Assembly (NCBI RefSeq): GCF_910592395.1
Contig: NC_088310.1
Span: forward strand, 27,669,491 to 27,733,490
Reading direction: 5' to 3'
Source: Lineus longissimus
Lineage: Eukaryota; Nemertea; Pilidiophora; Heteronemertea; Lineidae
DNA length: 64,000 bases
The translations under genes and the position numbers were made by a program. Shown in pieces: positions 23,510-35,988 of the stretch. The notes beneath the pieces are model-generated. The model saw only the letters and a program-made list of their open reading frames with translations. It was not told where the DNA came from and made no database searches. Every line of letters starts with the position of its first letter. Position 1 is the stretch's first letter.

Positions 23510-26500
23510 ATGAACCTACAGTCACTTTTTCCTCTCGTCATCCCACAGAACATCGCGAAGACTGAGTATGAAGGATATATTGGCATTGCTGTGAGTTTGA
23601 ACTTGACCTCCTCTGTTAGATGTTCCTCCCGCAGCTGACAAGGATTGAATTGCAGGGCCCGGTTGTTCAAAAGCACGAAAGTCACGTTATCCCTAACAGT
23701 TACGTTAAGTATCCTTAAGGACGTTATCTCTTTCATTTAGACCCATTAAAATTTTCATGTTAAGACTTAACGTCTCCGTTAAAGCTAACAATACATTTGA
23801 ACAACTCAGCCCTGGAGGTAGTAAATATCACATAAACCGGGGCAAGCAAAGACGGGCAAGCATGCACTTTTCCCTCTTTTTTTAACATTATATCAGAAAA
23901 TATCGTGCGCTAAGAGATTTCTTGTCAATGATATCATCACTGACAATATTTTGTGTTTTCTATTCTAGGGCTCACAGTATCGTATTCATATCAAAATACC
24001 CTTGAATGGATGTCTGAAGAACCTGACGTTCCAGTGTGATTGGAAGTTGAGCCATGCACTCCTAGGACATCAGCAACTTCTGAAACAGGTATCATTGAAG
24101 ATCCTAATTTTCATGGTGAAAAGGCTAGACGCGCATTGACTCCCCCCTCCCCCGAAATGACGCCTGAAATTGACTCCCATTACATTGCAGTGGCTGGCCT
24201 TGGCTTTCACTTACCCTATCCCCAAAACATCATCTGCAACATACACTGAGACGAGATGTCACACTGACAAAGTAGTTTTCTTTCAGAGGCTGAACCAGTC
24301 CAAGAGTTTAGTTGAATTCCTTATTGAATTAAAAGCATTAGCTGTAAGTATACTGTAAGGAGTCTGTGGCATTATAGTGGACAATATCATTGATCACAAC
24401 ATCACCACCATCTCTCACTTTCCTCGAGGTATCCAGTTTTCTCCTGTATTTCAAATAACCAAATATTATTTAGAGCTTGTCGTGTTCAAATTGACTCATT
24501 AACTTATTCTTTTCTAAAAAGTCGTGGTATCAGCATTTTGTGCTTGGATTTGAAGGATACATTTTTCAAGAAAGATCTCTTCAACTATTGTGTATATCTG
24601 ATATCATTTCCAGGGGAAGTCACTAGAGAAAGAACAGTTAACATCAGTGAAGTTTGAAGCAACGCCTCTCTTCTACAACAGAATCATTTCAGAGGTGGAA
24701 CAAATTGGATGGAACAAGTAAGTCAAAAAATGAATGATAGCTTCTTCTTTCTCTTTCAGGGTAGAGACATTCTGTATGCCTTTGACAGATGTTTTAATTA
24801 GATGATATTTGAATAAACCATTGCCCAGAATGTCACTTGGTTCTCTGATCACTCGCCTCCTTTTTCAGTTTAATCCATGTTGACGCATCATTCCAAGACA
24901 TCCAGTTTGAAGCAAGGGATATAAAAGGTCGAAAGCACTTGATCAAGTTGCAGCTGCCACGCCAGGTATCTGTGATAACTATCGATGTGCCTGAAGAGAC
25001 AGCTCTGAATACCCAAAATATTATCATAATAACAAGTGTTCTCAATGCTGCCAGTAGTTTTCGTCAGGCTGAATGTCGTCTTTGGACCTACCAGTCCTGG
25101 TCAGGGACAGTGTTCTTTCATTATATTGGCACTTGTTCCATAGTTGACCTTTTCGTTTCCTTTTCATGACAGTATCCTGACGAAGCTCCAAAGTGCACCA
25201 CCTTCCTACCCTTGCTATTTGAGTTGAGATGGTCCAAGGTAAGTTGCAGTGATGAAAATCGCTCATTGGTGAAGGGTTGAAGGTAAGGCAGAAGGCTCTT
25301 GTTTGCTCCAGCTCAGACAACTGGTTAAAGAAAGCAGTTTTGTGTCATATTCAAAGGACACAGAAATAGCAGTTAAGTGATTTGCCAAAGTGACAAGTTT
25401 GATACATCATCCACTGAACTTCACTCCCGGGACCTCACTCCTCTGTACATCATTTGACAAATCTGTGGATATATCGAGTTTACATTGTCTGAGTATGAGT
25501 TCATATTGTTTTCCAGAACATGTCTTTGTGGAACTTGTATGACCAGTTTTGTCGGTGCTTATCTCTGCATCAAGAATTCTGGGATATCGTTGACGAAATT
25601 GACAAGAAGACTTGGGTTCTGGAACCAGATGTCCCACGGCCTGATATCATCAGTCGCAGGATAGCACTAGGTAGGAGAGTAGAGGCGTGACTCCAGCCAT
25701 TTTTTAAATCTTGAGGCCAGTCTGTGTCCGGAGAATGAAGAGGTAATCGTATTAGTAAAATTGGAGTACAATACTGCTCAATCATCCAGTCGGTTTCATG
25801 AGCTAAAGTCAGTATGTGACGCTCTCGTTTAAAATGTCAAGTGGATCCACTGCATTCAAAGGGCCAGCTAAAACAAAAAAAATCCAGTAATTCTGTAGGC
25901 CTACATGTAAATGTTCCTTGATGTATATTATACACATGTTTCCTTGTTTTCCCAGGTAACAGCAGTTCTTTACAGATCAAGATTGATCCCAGACATCCAC
26001 GATCTCTGCCCGAATGTAAATTCCTTGGAGCTGACCAGGGTAAGGTAGTTTGGATCAAAGCTTGAGAACTTTCTTCTTCTAGAGTTTGCTGTTGTGCACG
26101 TTTGACGTGAGCCACTGATTTTAAACACCAATTACTGATTGCAGTTGCAGTTCTGGTGATGATGCTTTCATCATCCAGGAAACCTTCTCATGTTTTTTTC
26201 TTGGTTGGGTATTTTGTCATTTCTGTCGCTCTATTTATGTGCACTTTTATGGTATAATTTTGTTTTTTTACATTATGTTTCAGTGATCAACCCAATGAGA
26301 AAGTCATTGAATTCAAACTTGGATCAATGGTAAGTCATTGCAATCTATGGCTGTTTTGTAAAGAATCTATTTGATGTGTAGGAGCCTTGTGAGCTAGTGG
26401 ATCAGTCATCGAGCTCATAAGTGGGTTTGTTGCTCAGCTTAGACTTGTGGCATCTGAACTTTGGGAAAGTTACACTACACTGATTGCCACTTCCCGTGAA

Positions 26501-27655
26501 TGAAACTGAAAGTTTGTGAAGCCAGCAAGATCCCATCAGAAGGAGGTTGTGAGACTAGCTCTTTCCTGTTAACTGCTCTAGATAGTTATGTGTAAATTTC
26601 CCTTCAGGGATCCCAGTAACTCTTTGCTGACAAACTTGGAGAATCTCTTGGGCGTGACTTTCCCGTCTCCAACCAACACCAAGAAAGAGGTACGTATGTA
26701 AACATGCTTTTTCATAAGCCTATGCTTAGTATTCCTCTAGTTAAAGCTAGGCATTGCCACTTTTGTTAAATCTAGTTATTGTCTTTGCGTGTGGCTTATT
26801 CTGCGCTTATCGTCTTGAAGAAAAGATACCTGATGAAGCATGTAATGTATACATTGCCAGCTTTTGTCTTTCCAGGACTTCAGTGTTGAATGTGGTATAT
26901 GCTATGCTTATCGTCTGGAAGAAGAGTTACCTGACAAAGCATGTAACGATACCAGGTGTGGCCAACCCTTTCATCAGACCTGTTTATACGAGGTTAGTGT
27001 TGTTTCAGATTTTGAAATGGGCGACCAGGGGAAGTGTACTGTTGTTAACAACATGTACATGTAACTCTGCATAGCTAGATTTCACTAGGACAAGAGTTTT
27101 TGCTTCAGTGTTAAGGCATGCACAGGTGGTGTCAACTGGTGGGGAGATAATGCCACCTTGCATTCCATTGCAGCCCTGGGGTTCACTCCCGAGCATTGTT
27201 GCTGGTCTGTCTTAGCCTGAACTGAACTGATTCTTTGAAATTGAAAGTTTTTTGTCATACCAGAATGTGCCATGTTCATACAGACAGAACTTGCAGAGCC
27301 TTCTCCTCCAGTGTTTCTACTTCACTTCGATGCCTCATATTTTGTTTCAGTGGCTGAGAGCGATCCCGAATAGTAGGCAGAGTTTCAATATCGTATTTGG
27401 GGAATGTCCATACTGCAGCAAGGTGAGCTAGGATATTCTCTTACTGATCATGAAAACTGATGGAGACTTACAGAAATTAAACTGTGATGATTGAGGGAAA
27501 GCAATCATCCAAAACAGGATTCGTTTGATTTCCTTTCAGAGTTAAAAAATTGCCTGGTTTTGTTGGGGAACACTCATCAACATCTCCAACTCTGTAATGG
27601 TTTTCTCCTTCCTTTCTAGCCAATCACAGTCAAGATGCCTACACCAAAATCATGA
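23510..27655 (+). CDS. FANCL: E3 ubiquitin ligase FANCL (Fanconi anaemia group L)
   Basis: FANCL is the catalytic E3 of the Fanconi anaemia core complex; with UBE2T it mono-ubiquitinates FANCD2 and FANCI during interstrand crosslink repair. Coding exons: 23510-23590, 23969-24088, 24287-24343, 24614-24717, 24869-24965, 25173-25238, 25517-25670, 25956-26039, 26284-26329, 26608-26689, 26876-26992, 27351-27422 and 27620-27655. They join in phase to 371 residues (human 375). The N-terminal ELF and double-RWD parts show LVIPQN, FWDIVDEIDKKTWVLEP and IKIDPRHPRSLPECKFLGAD. The C-terminal zinc-binding RING-like domain has CGICYAY (Cys303, Cys306), C321, CGQPFHQTC (326-334) and ECPYC (355, 358). The start codon lies three bases after a good acceptor (tttcag at 23,501), so an upstream non-coding exon is likely. 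The intron before the RING exon holds a decayed copy of part of that exon. Confidence 0.96.
26790..26846 (+). pseudogene. Decayed duplicate of part of the FANCL RING exon
   Basis: This intronic 57-bp stretch lies 101 bp upstream of its match at 26,891-26,947. Both read tgtgg.....gcttatcgtct.gaagaa...acctga..aagcatgtaa with minor changes. The copy translates as CGLFCAYRLEEKIPDEACN against CGICYAYRLEEELPDKACN in the real exon. The first cysteine pair spacing is altered (C-x3-C instead of C-x2-C). No good donor follows the copy. Confidence 0.8.
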
Positions 27656-28745
27656 CCTCAAGACAAGTTCACAAGGAGATGCCTCCTCACAACAGACATG
27701 ACTCTCGGCTGTGATACGCATTATATCAAGCGATACATATTTTGACTTGATCTGATCTGGAATAGGATTCTGAAGGGGCTGCCTTTAGAGTTGACTCGGA
27801 CTTGACAATGTGAGCAGCAAGAATCTGTGGTGTCAGTGTAAGTTTGCTAGTACGCAGTCAGAACAGCTATCGTGGGATTCTGTGGAAATGTCTGATTGAT
27901 CAGTCCATTTGGACATTGTAGTATTTGTTACAACTTCTGTTGATTTGAATAAATACACATGAGATAATTGGTTTTTACACCGTCCTCCATTTTCCTATTG
28001 TACCGTACCTTTCGTTGTGGATGCTAAGTCTGAGGTGTCCAGTTCATGGTATTTGTGGCGACAAGCTAACAGCAGATGGTAACATCGTCTTTGGGGGCAT
28101 AGATTTGTCTGGTTGCCTTGAACTAGGCATATGACTGGACAGAAGTAGGATGGACACCCAATAACTTCCCTGTATAAGGGATGTATGGGCTTGCCCCTGC
28201 TAGGATCTCCACATTCAAGAATGGGTAACAACTGGCTTGGTGGAGTGCTGGAGTAAGCCTGAAGCTCATTATGAGTAGATGTACTGCCACCTTTCAGTAC
28301 ATGGTCTCATGTGGCCAGGATGTCCAGCTCGTGACAAATTGGCTTGATGATGGCTGGTTAGTTGCTCATGATGGAAGTACCAGTGGTGGTATTTCACAGT
28401 TCTCCTGGGATACCATTTGCTGTGGCAGAGGTCAGCATTGTGAGAAACCTGAAACAGGTGTTTTCCAGCTTCTGGTGTGGTTCCTTGGATGCCTCAACCT
28501 TCACAGACTGAATCGTGCTCACCGGATTGAGACATGATCTGGGTGAAGTTGATCTCCATTGCGATGGCTGCGACGTCTGCTCTCCTGGCCAGTTGATCCA
28601 AGACAGAATGGACCAACATCCTCCTTGTAGGGTTTGGAGGTGTCTGTTTGATCCCACCTGGTCAGCTGGCATGAAACACTTCAGACCCATCTGTGTATCT
28701 CAAGAGTAAAGAGAAACTAGGAGGACAAAACCCTGTTATTGCAAA
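27656..28745. other. FANCL 3' UTR and FANCL-SYVN1 convergent spacer
   Basis: After the FANCL stop, an AATAAA at 27,949-27,954 is a likely polyadenylation signal, giving a 3' UTR of about 320 bases. From about 28,000 to 28,745 overlapping frames are open on both strands (for example 28,271-28,537 plus and 28,394-28,690 minus), but neither has a recognisable domain. The region reads as non-coding DNA or an old repeat. Confidence 0.5.
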
Positions 28746-28748
28746 AGT

Positions 28749-30293
28749 TTTATTGTAGTCCACGAATGTTTCTGGACGTGAACATTAACACCTTAGAACA
28801 ATGATGATAATCTTTGTACAAGAAAGTGGTTATGGTGCTGAAGAGTGGATAGAGCTAGACAAGTAATCTTTGATGACATGTTGTGCCAGAAGAGTAGCCA
28901 CAATATGGCTAACTCTCACAGGTTGTGTGTAGGCCATCATGTACAGCACACCATGACCGTAACATGTAACTACATCAAGTAGCCCTGGTCATAAAACTGA
29001 TTGGTTAGAATGTAATGCGAAGATTGAAATTCCCTTGATGATTCAGTTCAAAGCTTATATAAACAGCCAGTCAATTTGACCCGATATAAACAGTGACCTA
29101 AGATGCTTCAGTGACTTGAAGTTTCAAACCAGAGAACATAAGACTCACACCCACCCACCCAAATAGTCAGAAAATTTTCCAAGTCTTGCTACTGTTCAAA
29201 GGCACCAATACAAATTCACACATGTAGGTCTTATATCAACCCATTAGCCATGAAGCTGATGAATTAGTGTATCATTAACCCAATCCCTACAGAGCAAGAA
29301 AATATTCAGAAAAGCAGAACATATTCAAAATGCAGGAAAGTTCACCTTTTAAAATGAAAATGTGTGCATATCCTCAAAATAAATCTATACTCTACATGAA
29401 GTAAATAAATAAAATCACCCAGACTGAAGCCAGGGCTGATATAATGGGTGATATGAATAAAGAGTAGTAAATGCTTTTATCTAAAACTCCATGTACATTT
29501 ACACTTGGCCTCTCTGTACAAAACTGAAGTAAAAGCATTTGCTAGTCTTTATTCATGTCACCCAATGTCACATGTCAGAATGTACCATTCAGTCCAGAAA
29601 ACACGAAGAGATTCTGGTCTACATTTGTTGCCGATCCCCCCCATTAGCCTGATATACAAAACATACACATATCAGTAACTGAATCTATACAGGTGAATTT
29701 CTACAATATATTATTATACTCTCCGTGAAGAGTAATTTTCCACAAATGCAACACAATAATTATCACACCAGTGCAATTGGCACCATGAATTTAGAGACAC
29801 CCTGCATCAAATATTCGTGCAAATGCTATTTGATACCCCAGACCTACTCACCAAGGAACAGGTGACAGCCCAATGTCCCAACATTTCCAACTTCTTCTTC
29901 ACTCAAAAAAATTTCATGTCTAGTTCTCAGATAGACCAGTATGTACTTTATTCTTTAAATGAAACCTAACAGTCACTGCTATCAATGCCTTCCGCATGTT
30001 TCATGCTTTACATTCTAATTTTGTTGAGATTTTTGAATTCAGAGCTCAAAAGAAAGGAATCTACTTAGTGTTTTGTCACCAATAGAAGACTGAACCCTCA
30101 ATCAAGACCCCCCTCCTGTCAAGTATATATAAATACACAAATTCAAATTTCATCCTCTTTATTGCTTTGACTGTGAAAACATTGATACCTTTGCCTCACT
30201 TTCATGTACTTATAGCCAAGTACTAAAGTCCATGCAACAAAAATAATAAAACTTTTTCGAAGCTTATGATAATGTCTTTCTATCACATCCAGT
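28749..30293 (-). other. SYVN1 3' UTR and downstream sequence
   Basis: The SYVN1 stop is at 30,294. Reading leftwards, a proximal AATAAA (TTTATT at 30,158-30,163) and a distal one (28,749-28,754) could both serve as polyadenylation signals. The stretch is AT-rich and non-coding. It contains a MITE-like inverted repeat at 29,444-29,565, which would lie in the transcript only if the distal site is used. Confidence 0.45.
29444..29565. mobile_element. 122-bp MITE-like element, copy 1
   Basis: Terminal inverted repeats of about 36 bp (aatgggtgatatgaataaag... and ...ctttattcatgtcacccaat) enclose a short centre with atgtacatttacactt. Close copies lie at 51,874-51,995 and, more diverged, at about 50,568-50,685. 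There is no coding capacity, so the element is non-autonomous. Confidence 0.85.
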
Positions 30294-33200
30294 TCAACAC
30301 TCCTGTTCATCTTCCGCTGTACCTGGTACAGAGAATCGATCTAAGCGCCGTCGTCTTATTTCACTCAGTTCGCTATCTTCTTCCTCAGCGGGAGTATTTT
30401 CAGCCGGCAATGTCACTCCTTCAGCACCTTGCAAATTCCCAAAATCTGAAGAAGAAATACAACATGTTGGAATTGTTAATGCACACATGTATAACAGAAT
30501 GATATCAGCTATTTATGCAAAATAATTATGGACATTTCAGAGAAAGAACACATGTATAACAGAATGACATCAGCTATTTATGCAAAATAATTATGGACAT
30601 TTCAGAGAAAGAACACATGTATAACAGAATGACTTCAGGTATTTATGCAAAATAATTATGGACATTTCAGAGAAAGAACACATGTATAACAGAATGAAAT
30701 CAGCTATTTATGCAAAATAATTATGGACATTTCAGCGAAAGAACACATGTATAACAGAATGACATCAGCTATTTATGCAAAATAATTATGGACATTTCAG
30801 AGAAAGAAACTTAAAAAGTGACATCAGTTCAATCCAATGGAAGGCAATGAAAACACACTGAAGACTGTAGAAATCTGCACTGTAACAACAAGAACATACT
30901 TAAGTTTTCAACATCAGTATCTGGGTTTTGAGAAGTTGTTTGTGTGGCAGGAATGGAGCCGTCTGCAGATGGGGAGGATGTTGTCAATGTCGTTGCACTG
31001 CCCGGAGCGTTATATAAATTAGGTTGCATCCTGAAATACAAAACTTATTGTCAATTCTACATGATGATTTCTTCAGCCGGTTCTTTAGCTTTCACATTAT
31101 TCAAATTTCATACATTGCTACCATAAGCCCATCTAGTCTCTTCTTCTTCTCTGCTTCTTGTGAGTTCATCTTACAAAATGGCCTGCCTGGGTATAGGCAC
31201 CAGGCACAAGAAGTTTCAGCCCAATGAAGGTGAATCTAAGCAACACATTCAAAAGACTTTCATAATGGTAGCATTGAAAACTCACCCCATATTATTGACT
31301 AATGAACTATACTGTTGCATTTGTATCACAGCTGCATCCAATAACGTTTGAATATTTCGCAAACATTGGATTCTTGCTTCGACATGCTGCCTCTCTTGGC
31401 CCTCCATCATCTGGAGCTCGGCATGTGTCAGGCCTTGAAAGTTTGGAGGAGGCATGGGAGGAGGGATAGCTGAAATCACCAGGAGATACTGGTCAGAATG
31501 ACAATAAGGGAACAAACATTAAGTCTACTTTCGTGTAGCTATTCAAACGAGCACGTTGCATGAACTTCTACGGTCTCCTTAATTTGCCGTTTGTCGGCTA
31601 ATAGTAGGTTGATACCCTTTGACCAGCCAGTTTCTTGCTAGTTGTACTCACAGAATGGCATGGGATTGAAGAATGGAGGCATAAAGAACGGCATAGTTCC
31701 AGGCATTGTTGATGAGGGAGCTGATGGGGGCACCTGGGTCGTCGTTGATGAGGGGGTAGAGCCAGTCCCACTGGCAGCTGTCGATGATGGAGGGGGTGCT
31801 GTAAGAGATAATGTGCATATTCTTTTGAGCGTGCTCCAGTAGTAATGACGATTAGCATTTCTGTTGGGTTTGTCCCAAGTCTTCGGTGAGGGTATCCCGA
31901 CAATGGCTTCATCTGAACAAGACTCTTAACTTCAAATACACTACACTGGATATTCCGAGGCCAAGAATGTTCCGTAGATACACACGTGGTGTTTCATCAT
32001 AAGACAAGCTCTAAACTTTAACACTGGAATGCTTCATCAGGACTAAGTCTTTACCTACCTTGAGGCATCTGAGGATGATGAGGGTGGAACCCATGAGGGA
32101 GATGAGGGAAATTGGGAAAGCCCATTCCCATAAAACCTGGGAATACTGAAAAGAGAGACAAGAGATATCATGGCTGTGATACTCAACAACTACACAAGGC
32201 CACCTATTCTCAGTGACTATGGTTCCCTGTAGAGAACCTTCTGGTATCTGAGTCCATATCAACGCTCGACCTGATCACTCTCCAATTAGTCAGAAATGCC
32301 ATCATATCAGTATCAATACCATGAAAGTCAGTGCCAGGGCTCGAAATTTATGGAGGCAATTGCCTTTATGCTCTTTCTTTGGAGGCATGCAGTTCCTGTC
32401 AAAACCATCCACACATGACTTACCATTCGCTTGTGGAGGTTGCTGTGGTTGCTGAGGTTGCTGCTGCTGGGCTTGATCTGTCTGGGGACGAGGTGTGCGC
32501 AGTACATCCATACGGCAAGTGGGGCATGTCTGTTGACGCTGGAACCATGATCGCAAGCAGCTCGTGTGGAAGATATGATTACAGGGCAGCTTTTTACAGT
32601 TGGTTGTCATCTCCTCACGGCAAATGATACACACATTATCCCCAGACTGGAGTTCTTCAGGCGTAGCATCCGGATAACTAAAGAAAAGTAAGGACTGAAC
32701 TAGAACTGGTAATCATTGGATGGTTAGTGTGAATTCATTAATTGAGAACAGGGGTGTCATCATCTAGATTACTTATCGTTGAGCAAGACGCCAAACTTTA
32801 CATCACTCCTCTCAACCCGGAGGTATGAATGGATACTAGTCTTGATTGAAAAGTAAACCTGCAATCTGCCAACCACCGATCTATGGCAGCAAGAACTCGT
32901 AGTCGCTTAAATCTTGCAGAATTTGAGATGAAGTCTGGCTTAAACTTGTAAATTTATGCCACAAATAATCAATAAAGTATAACTTACAGACTGTTCATAT
33001 TCCTGATTGCTCGCCGTGACATAATCACATCGTTCAGTGCCTTCTTGAAACTCCTGGAATAACAAATGACGATAATTAAACATAGAGTACCACTGAAATA
33101 TGTACGCAATGCTCCCATTTACCACAATGTAAACGTCCAGGGTGTATCTCATTTATAACTTATCACGAATACAATATATTACATGTCATCCAATGCCAAC

Positions 33201-35988
33201 TGAGCGCGCCATTATCAATCCATGCCAAGTGTCATATAAAGGTTAAAAATAGCACACAAGAAACTGATATGTTTTCGACCATCACACAACAATGAATGAT
33301 GGTTATCAAATGCTAAAATGTGATGGGAAACAAGGGATGCACTATTTTCTTTAAATAGGAACCTGGTGATACAGTTTGCAACCTGGCTTTGTCCACGACA
33401 CCAGTGAATTGTACAGTTACTCTTGAATGATAGGAGGCACACTTCTTACCTTAATGTTAAGTACATCGGCCTGATTGCGAAGAGTGGGAAAGTATGCACC
33501 TTGATCATGATGACCATGAAAGCTGAATATAGGATGACCTTGATAAATCCTGAAACAGAAAAGAAAAACATGCTGAGAGAAAAACTCAAATAGGCCATCA
33601 CATTACAAAACACATTACATTTATCAAGTATTATCAAGTATAGATGAATCTGTTCTGAATTGTATCAAATTTGGGTAAACAACCTACTGAACAATCCAGA
33701 ACGAAAATACAGCAAACGAATACTGGTCATCACAATTAAATGACTTTGAAATCACGGGAATTTGATGATACTGGTTGGTAAACAACGTGCACGTACCCAT
33801 GACCAGCTCAGTGTAGAGCAAGTATACAGCCTTGTTCTCCCAGGGGTGCTCACTCTGAAGGTCGATGCTGTGCAGGATGTACTTCACAAGGATGGTCATC
33901 ATCACTGTCAGGAGGATGGCATACTGGAATGGAAAGCTTCAAATTCTATGTCCGGCATCAAATATTACACTGACCCATCCTAAATAATCAGACAAAAACA
34001 TGATCTAAACTTTCTTTTGTTGAGGTGTTTACATGCAACAGCATGAGTCCCTGAAAAGTCGGATACATCTTTGAGGAGCAGAGGGGAACCTTCCTTTGTT
34101 CCAATCCAAATTAAGCATCGTCTTATATAACAAACAGATCAAGCAGGAACTAGCTCTATAGAGAATATCAACCATGACAAGCAACTAAACGCTCAAATCA
34201 CTTTCAAACCACTCACCTCAAAACCAAACACCAACTGTACTGATGCACCCTTCATGAGTGTACTGTAGTAGGCATGGTTCACAAAGTACATGTCCAAAGC
34301 ACCGAGGATCCCAAGGAGACCTGAATGTTTCAAAAGACAGTTAGCAGACCTCGGGAAAGACATGATTAAAATTTGTATTAGCAAAAGTTTACCAGGCCAA
34401 TTTTGACTGGACTGTTACTTGCATTTGATAACATATGATAACATTACGTCTAATGACTTACCAAGAGCTCGTAGGTGAAACAACCACGATATCATAGGAC
34501 TGCTCTCCATCTGAATGATAAAGTTTGATTCAATCTCATCAATCGATCATATTTACATTCAGATTTGTTTTCATACAATAACTTCAATCAAATGTGGAGT
34601 ACTATTCCATTTTTCTCTGAATCTATTGTACTTCGAGTGAGGTGTTTACTGCATGGAGTTTCGACTTCTTTTTTCATGGTATTTCAAGATGCCTGCAGAC
34701 CTGAGGCGGTCACAAAGTGGGCTGTCTTCATTAGTTCTTACATTCCTCCCATAGGTTTTGGTTGCTGTAAAACTCTGTCATCTGTCCAAATCTGAGCATT
34801 TCGCTTGGCTGAAGTACGGACACAGAAACTGTGACTGCATTCCAAACCACTGTACACTTACATAATCTACTCTATCCTCTGCAAGCCAATGGAAACACTT
34901 CAGGAAGAGTAACAAAGTAAACATTGCTACAAATCTTGTGCTGAAGTCATCCCGGAAAACAGTAAATGCTAAACATGTCTCTGTTATAGCATACCAGGAC
35001 CGCTCAATCAGGTGCTGAAAGAGAGTAGAAAGAAATCATGGATTAAACACTTACTATACCAGTAGTTAGATTGTGCTCATTAAAGAAAGGTTGCACAATT
35101 CATTTGTCTTGTGACTTGAGTTGAAAACAACATATTACCCCGTTTTTTGATTAAAAATGATGTCCTTTGCTATACAGCCTAATGCCTTGTATCGACGATA
35201 ATCTAATGTTCTTCTCTGGTTCAACTCATTCTTAATCTGACTTGTAGGTATTTTAGTGGTGAGAGTATTGAGTATTGTCAGTCATAATGAGTTAGTAAAT
35301 CAAGTGACTATAAAGTGCAGTCACTTCAACGCCATTGAGGACAACATACCTCCATTTCTGCAGCCCTGAGCTGGCCGAAGAACACTTTCCTCATCAGCTT
35401 TGCAAACAATATAACAAACACAAATGCCTGGATATATAACACCTGCAATAGAAGGAAAAACGGGTAAAGCTTTCGAAATGGCCGAACTTTATTTACGCAG
35501 GTTGTCTACTTAAATCATTTGCACAACATCGCTGGCTCTGTAATGTTGAGTCTGTCAGCCGATTGATCCTGTTCATGTTGATTGTAGCATTGATTGTAGC
35601 GTTGATTGATTGTAGCGTTGATTGATTGTATCGTCTTCTGCCTGACCCTGGTCTCGCACATTGCCATAAACCACTGCATTTTGAGCCTTGCCCTAGCATG
35701 CATGCTCGTGTGACAGCCAGTGTTAGTGTTACAGTACTGCGAGCTCACGGTGTATTCTCTAGTGCATTTTCATGAACATTTGCATGCCAAATCAAAACAA
35801 CTCAAATTTTTGGAAGGGGGGTTTCCCACACATCTTACCGCCATGCTCGGATTTGACTTTGTTATATAAACAACGGATGGGTAGAACTGTTTCTTCTGGA
35901 AGTAGGCATTACCAACAACCAGTCCTGTGAGGGCAAAGCTGCCCATGGTTATCAGGACACCCAAAGCTCGCATCTTTCTGGTTTCCAT
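30294..35988 (-). CDS. SYVN1: E3 ubiquitin ligase synoviolin (SYVN1/HRD1)
   Basis: SYVN1 is the multi-pass ER membrane E3 that forms the retrotranslocation channel and ubiquitinates misfolded proteins in ERAD. Exons, reading leftwards: 35988-35839, 35442-35350, 35014-34862, 34510-34462, 34320-34217, 33923-33797, 33549-33450, 33053-32988, 32677-32424, 32145-32059, 31798-31652, 31469-31286, 31030-30900 and 30445-30294. They join in phase to 598 residues (human 617). The N-terminal part is hydrophobic and has the family pieces QFYPSVVYITKSNPSMAV, ERSWYAITETCLAFTVFRDD, HSIDLQSEHPWENKAVY and KVHTFPLFAIRPMYL. The RING-H2 finger (about 297-335) has CIIC, CNHIFHTSC and CPTC. A Gln/Pro-rich stretch and a conserved segment, ERQHVEARIQCLRNIQTLLDAA, follow, ending in EIRRRRLDRF. 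Met1 could instead be one of the next two methionines. Confidence 0.97.
30480..30807. repeat. 65-bp tandem repeat, 5 copies, in the last SYVN1 intron
   Basis: Five nearly identical 65-bp units (acacatgtataacagaatga, catcagctatttatgcaaaa, taattatggacatttcagag, aaaga) lie between SYVN1 exons 30,900-31,030 and 30,294-30,445. The copies differ at only a few positions, so expansion is recent or the array has been homogenised. Each unit contains atgcaaaataatta (octamer-like and homeodomain-core sequences) and tgacatca (one base from a CRE). Confidence 0.95.

Noticed and set aside
28271-28709. Opposed open frames of 88 and 98 codons between FANCL and SYVN1
   Set aside because: No domain, no splice pattern and poor start context; treated as non-coding.
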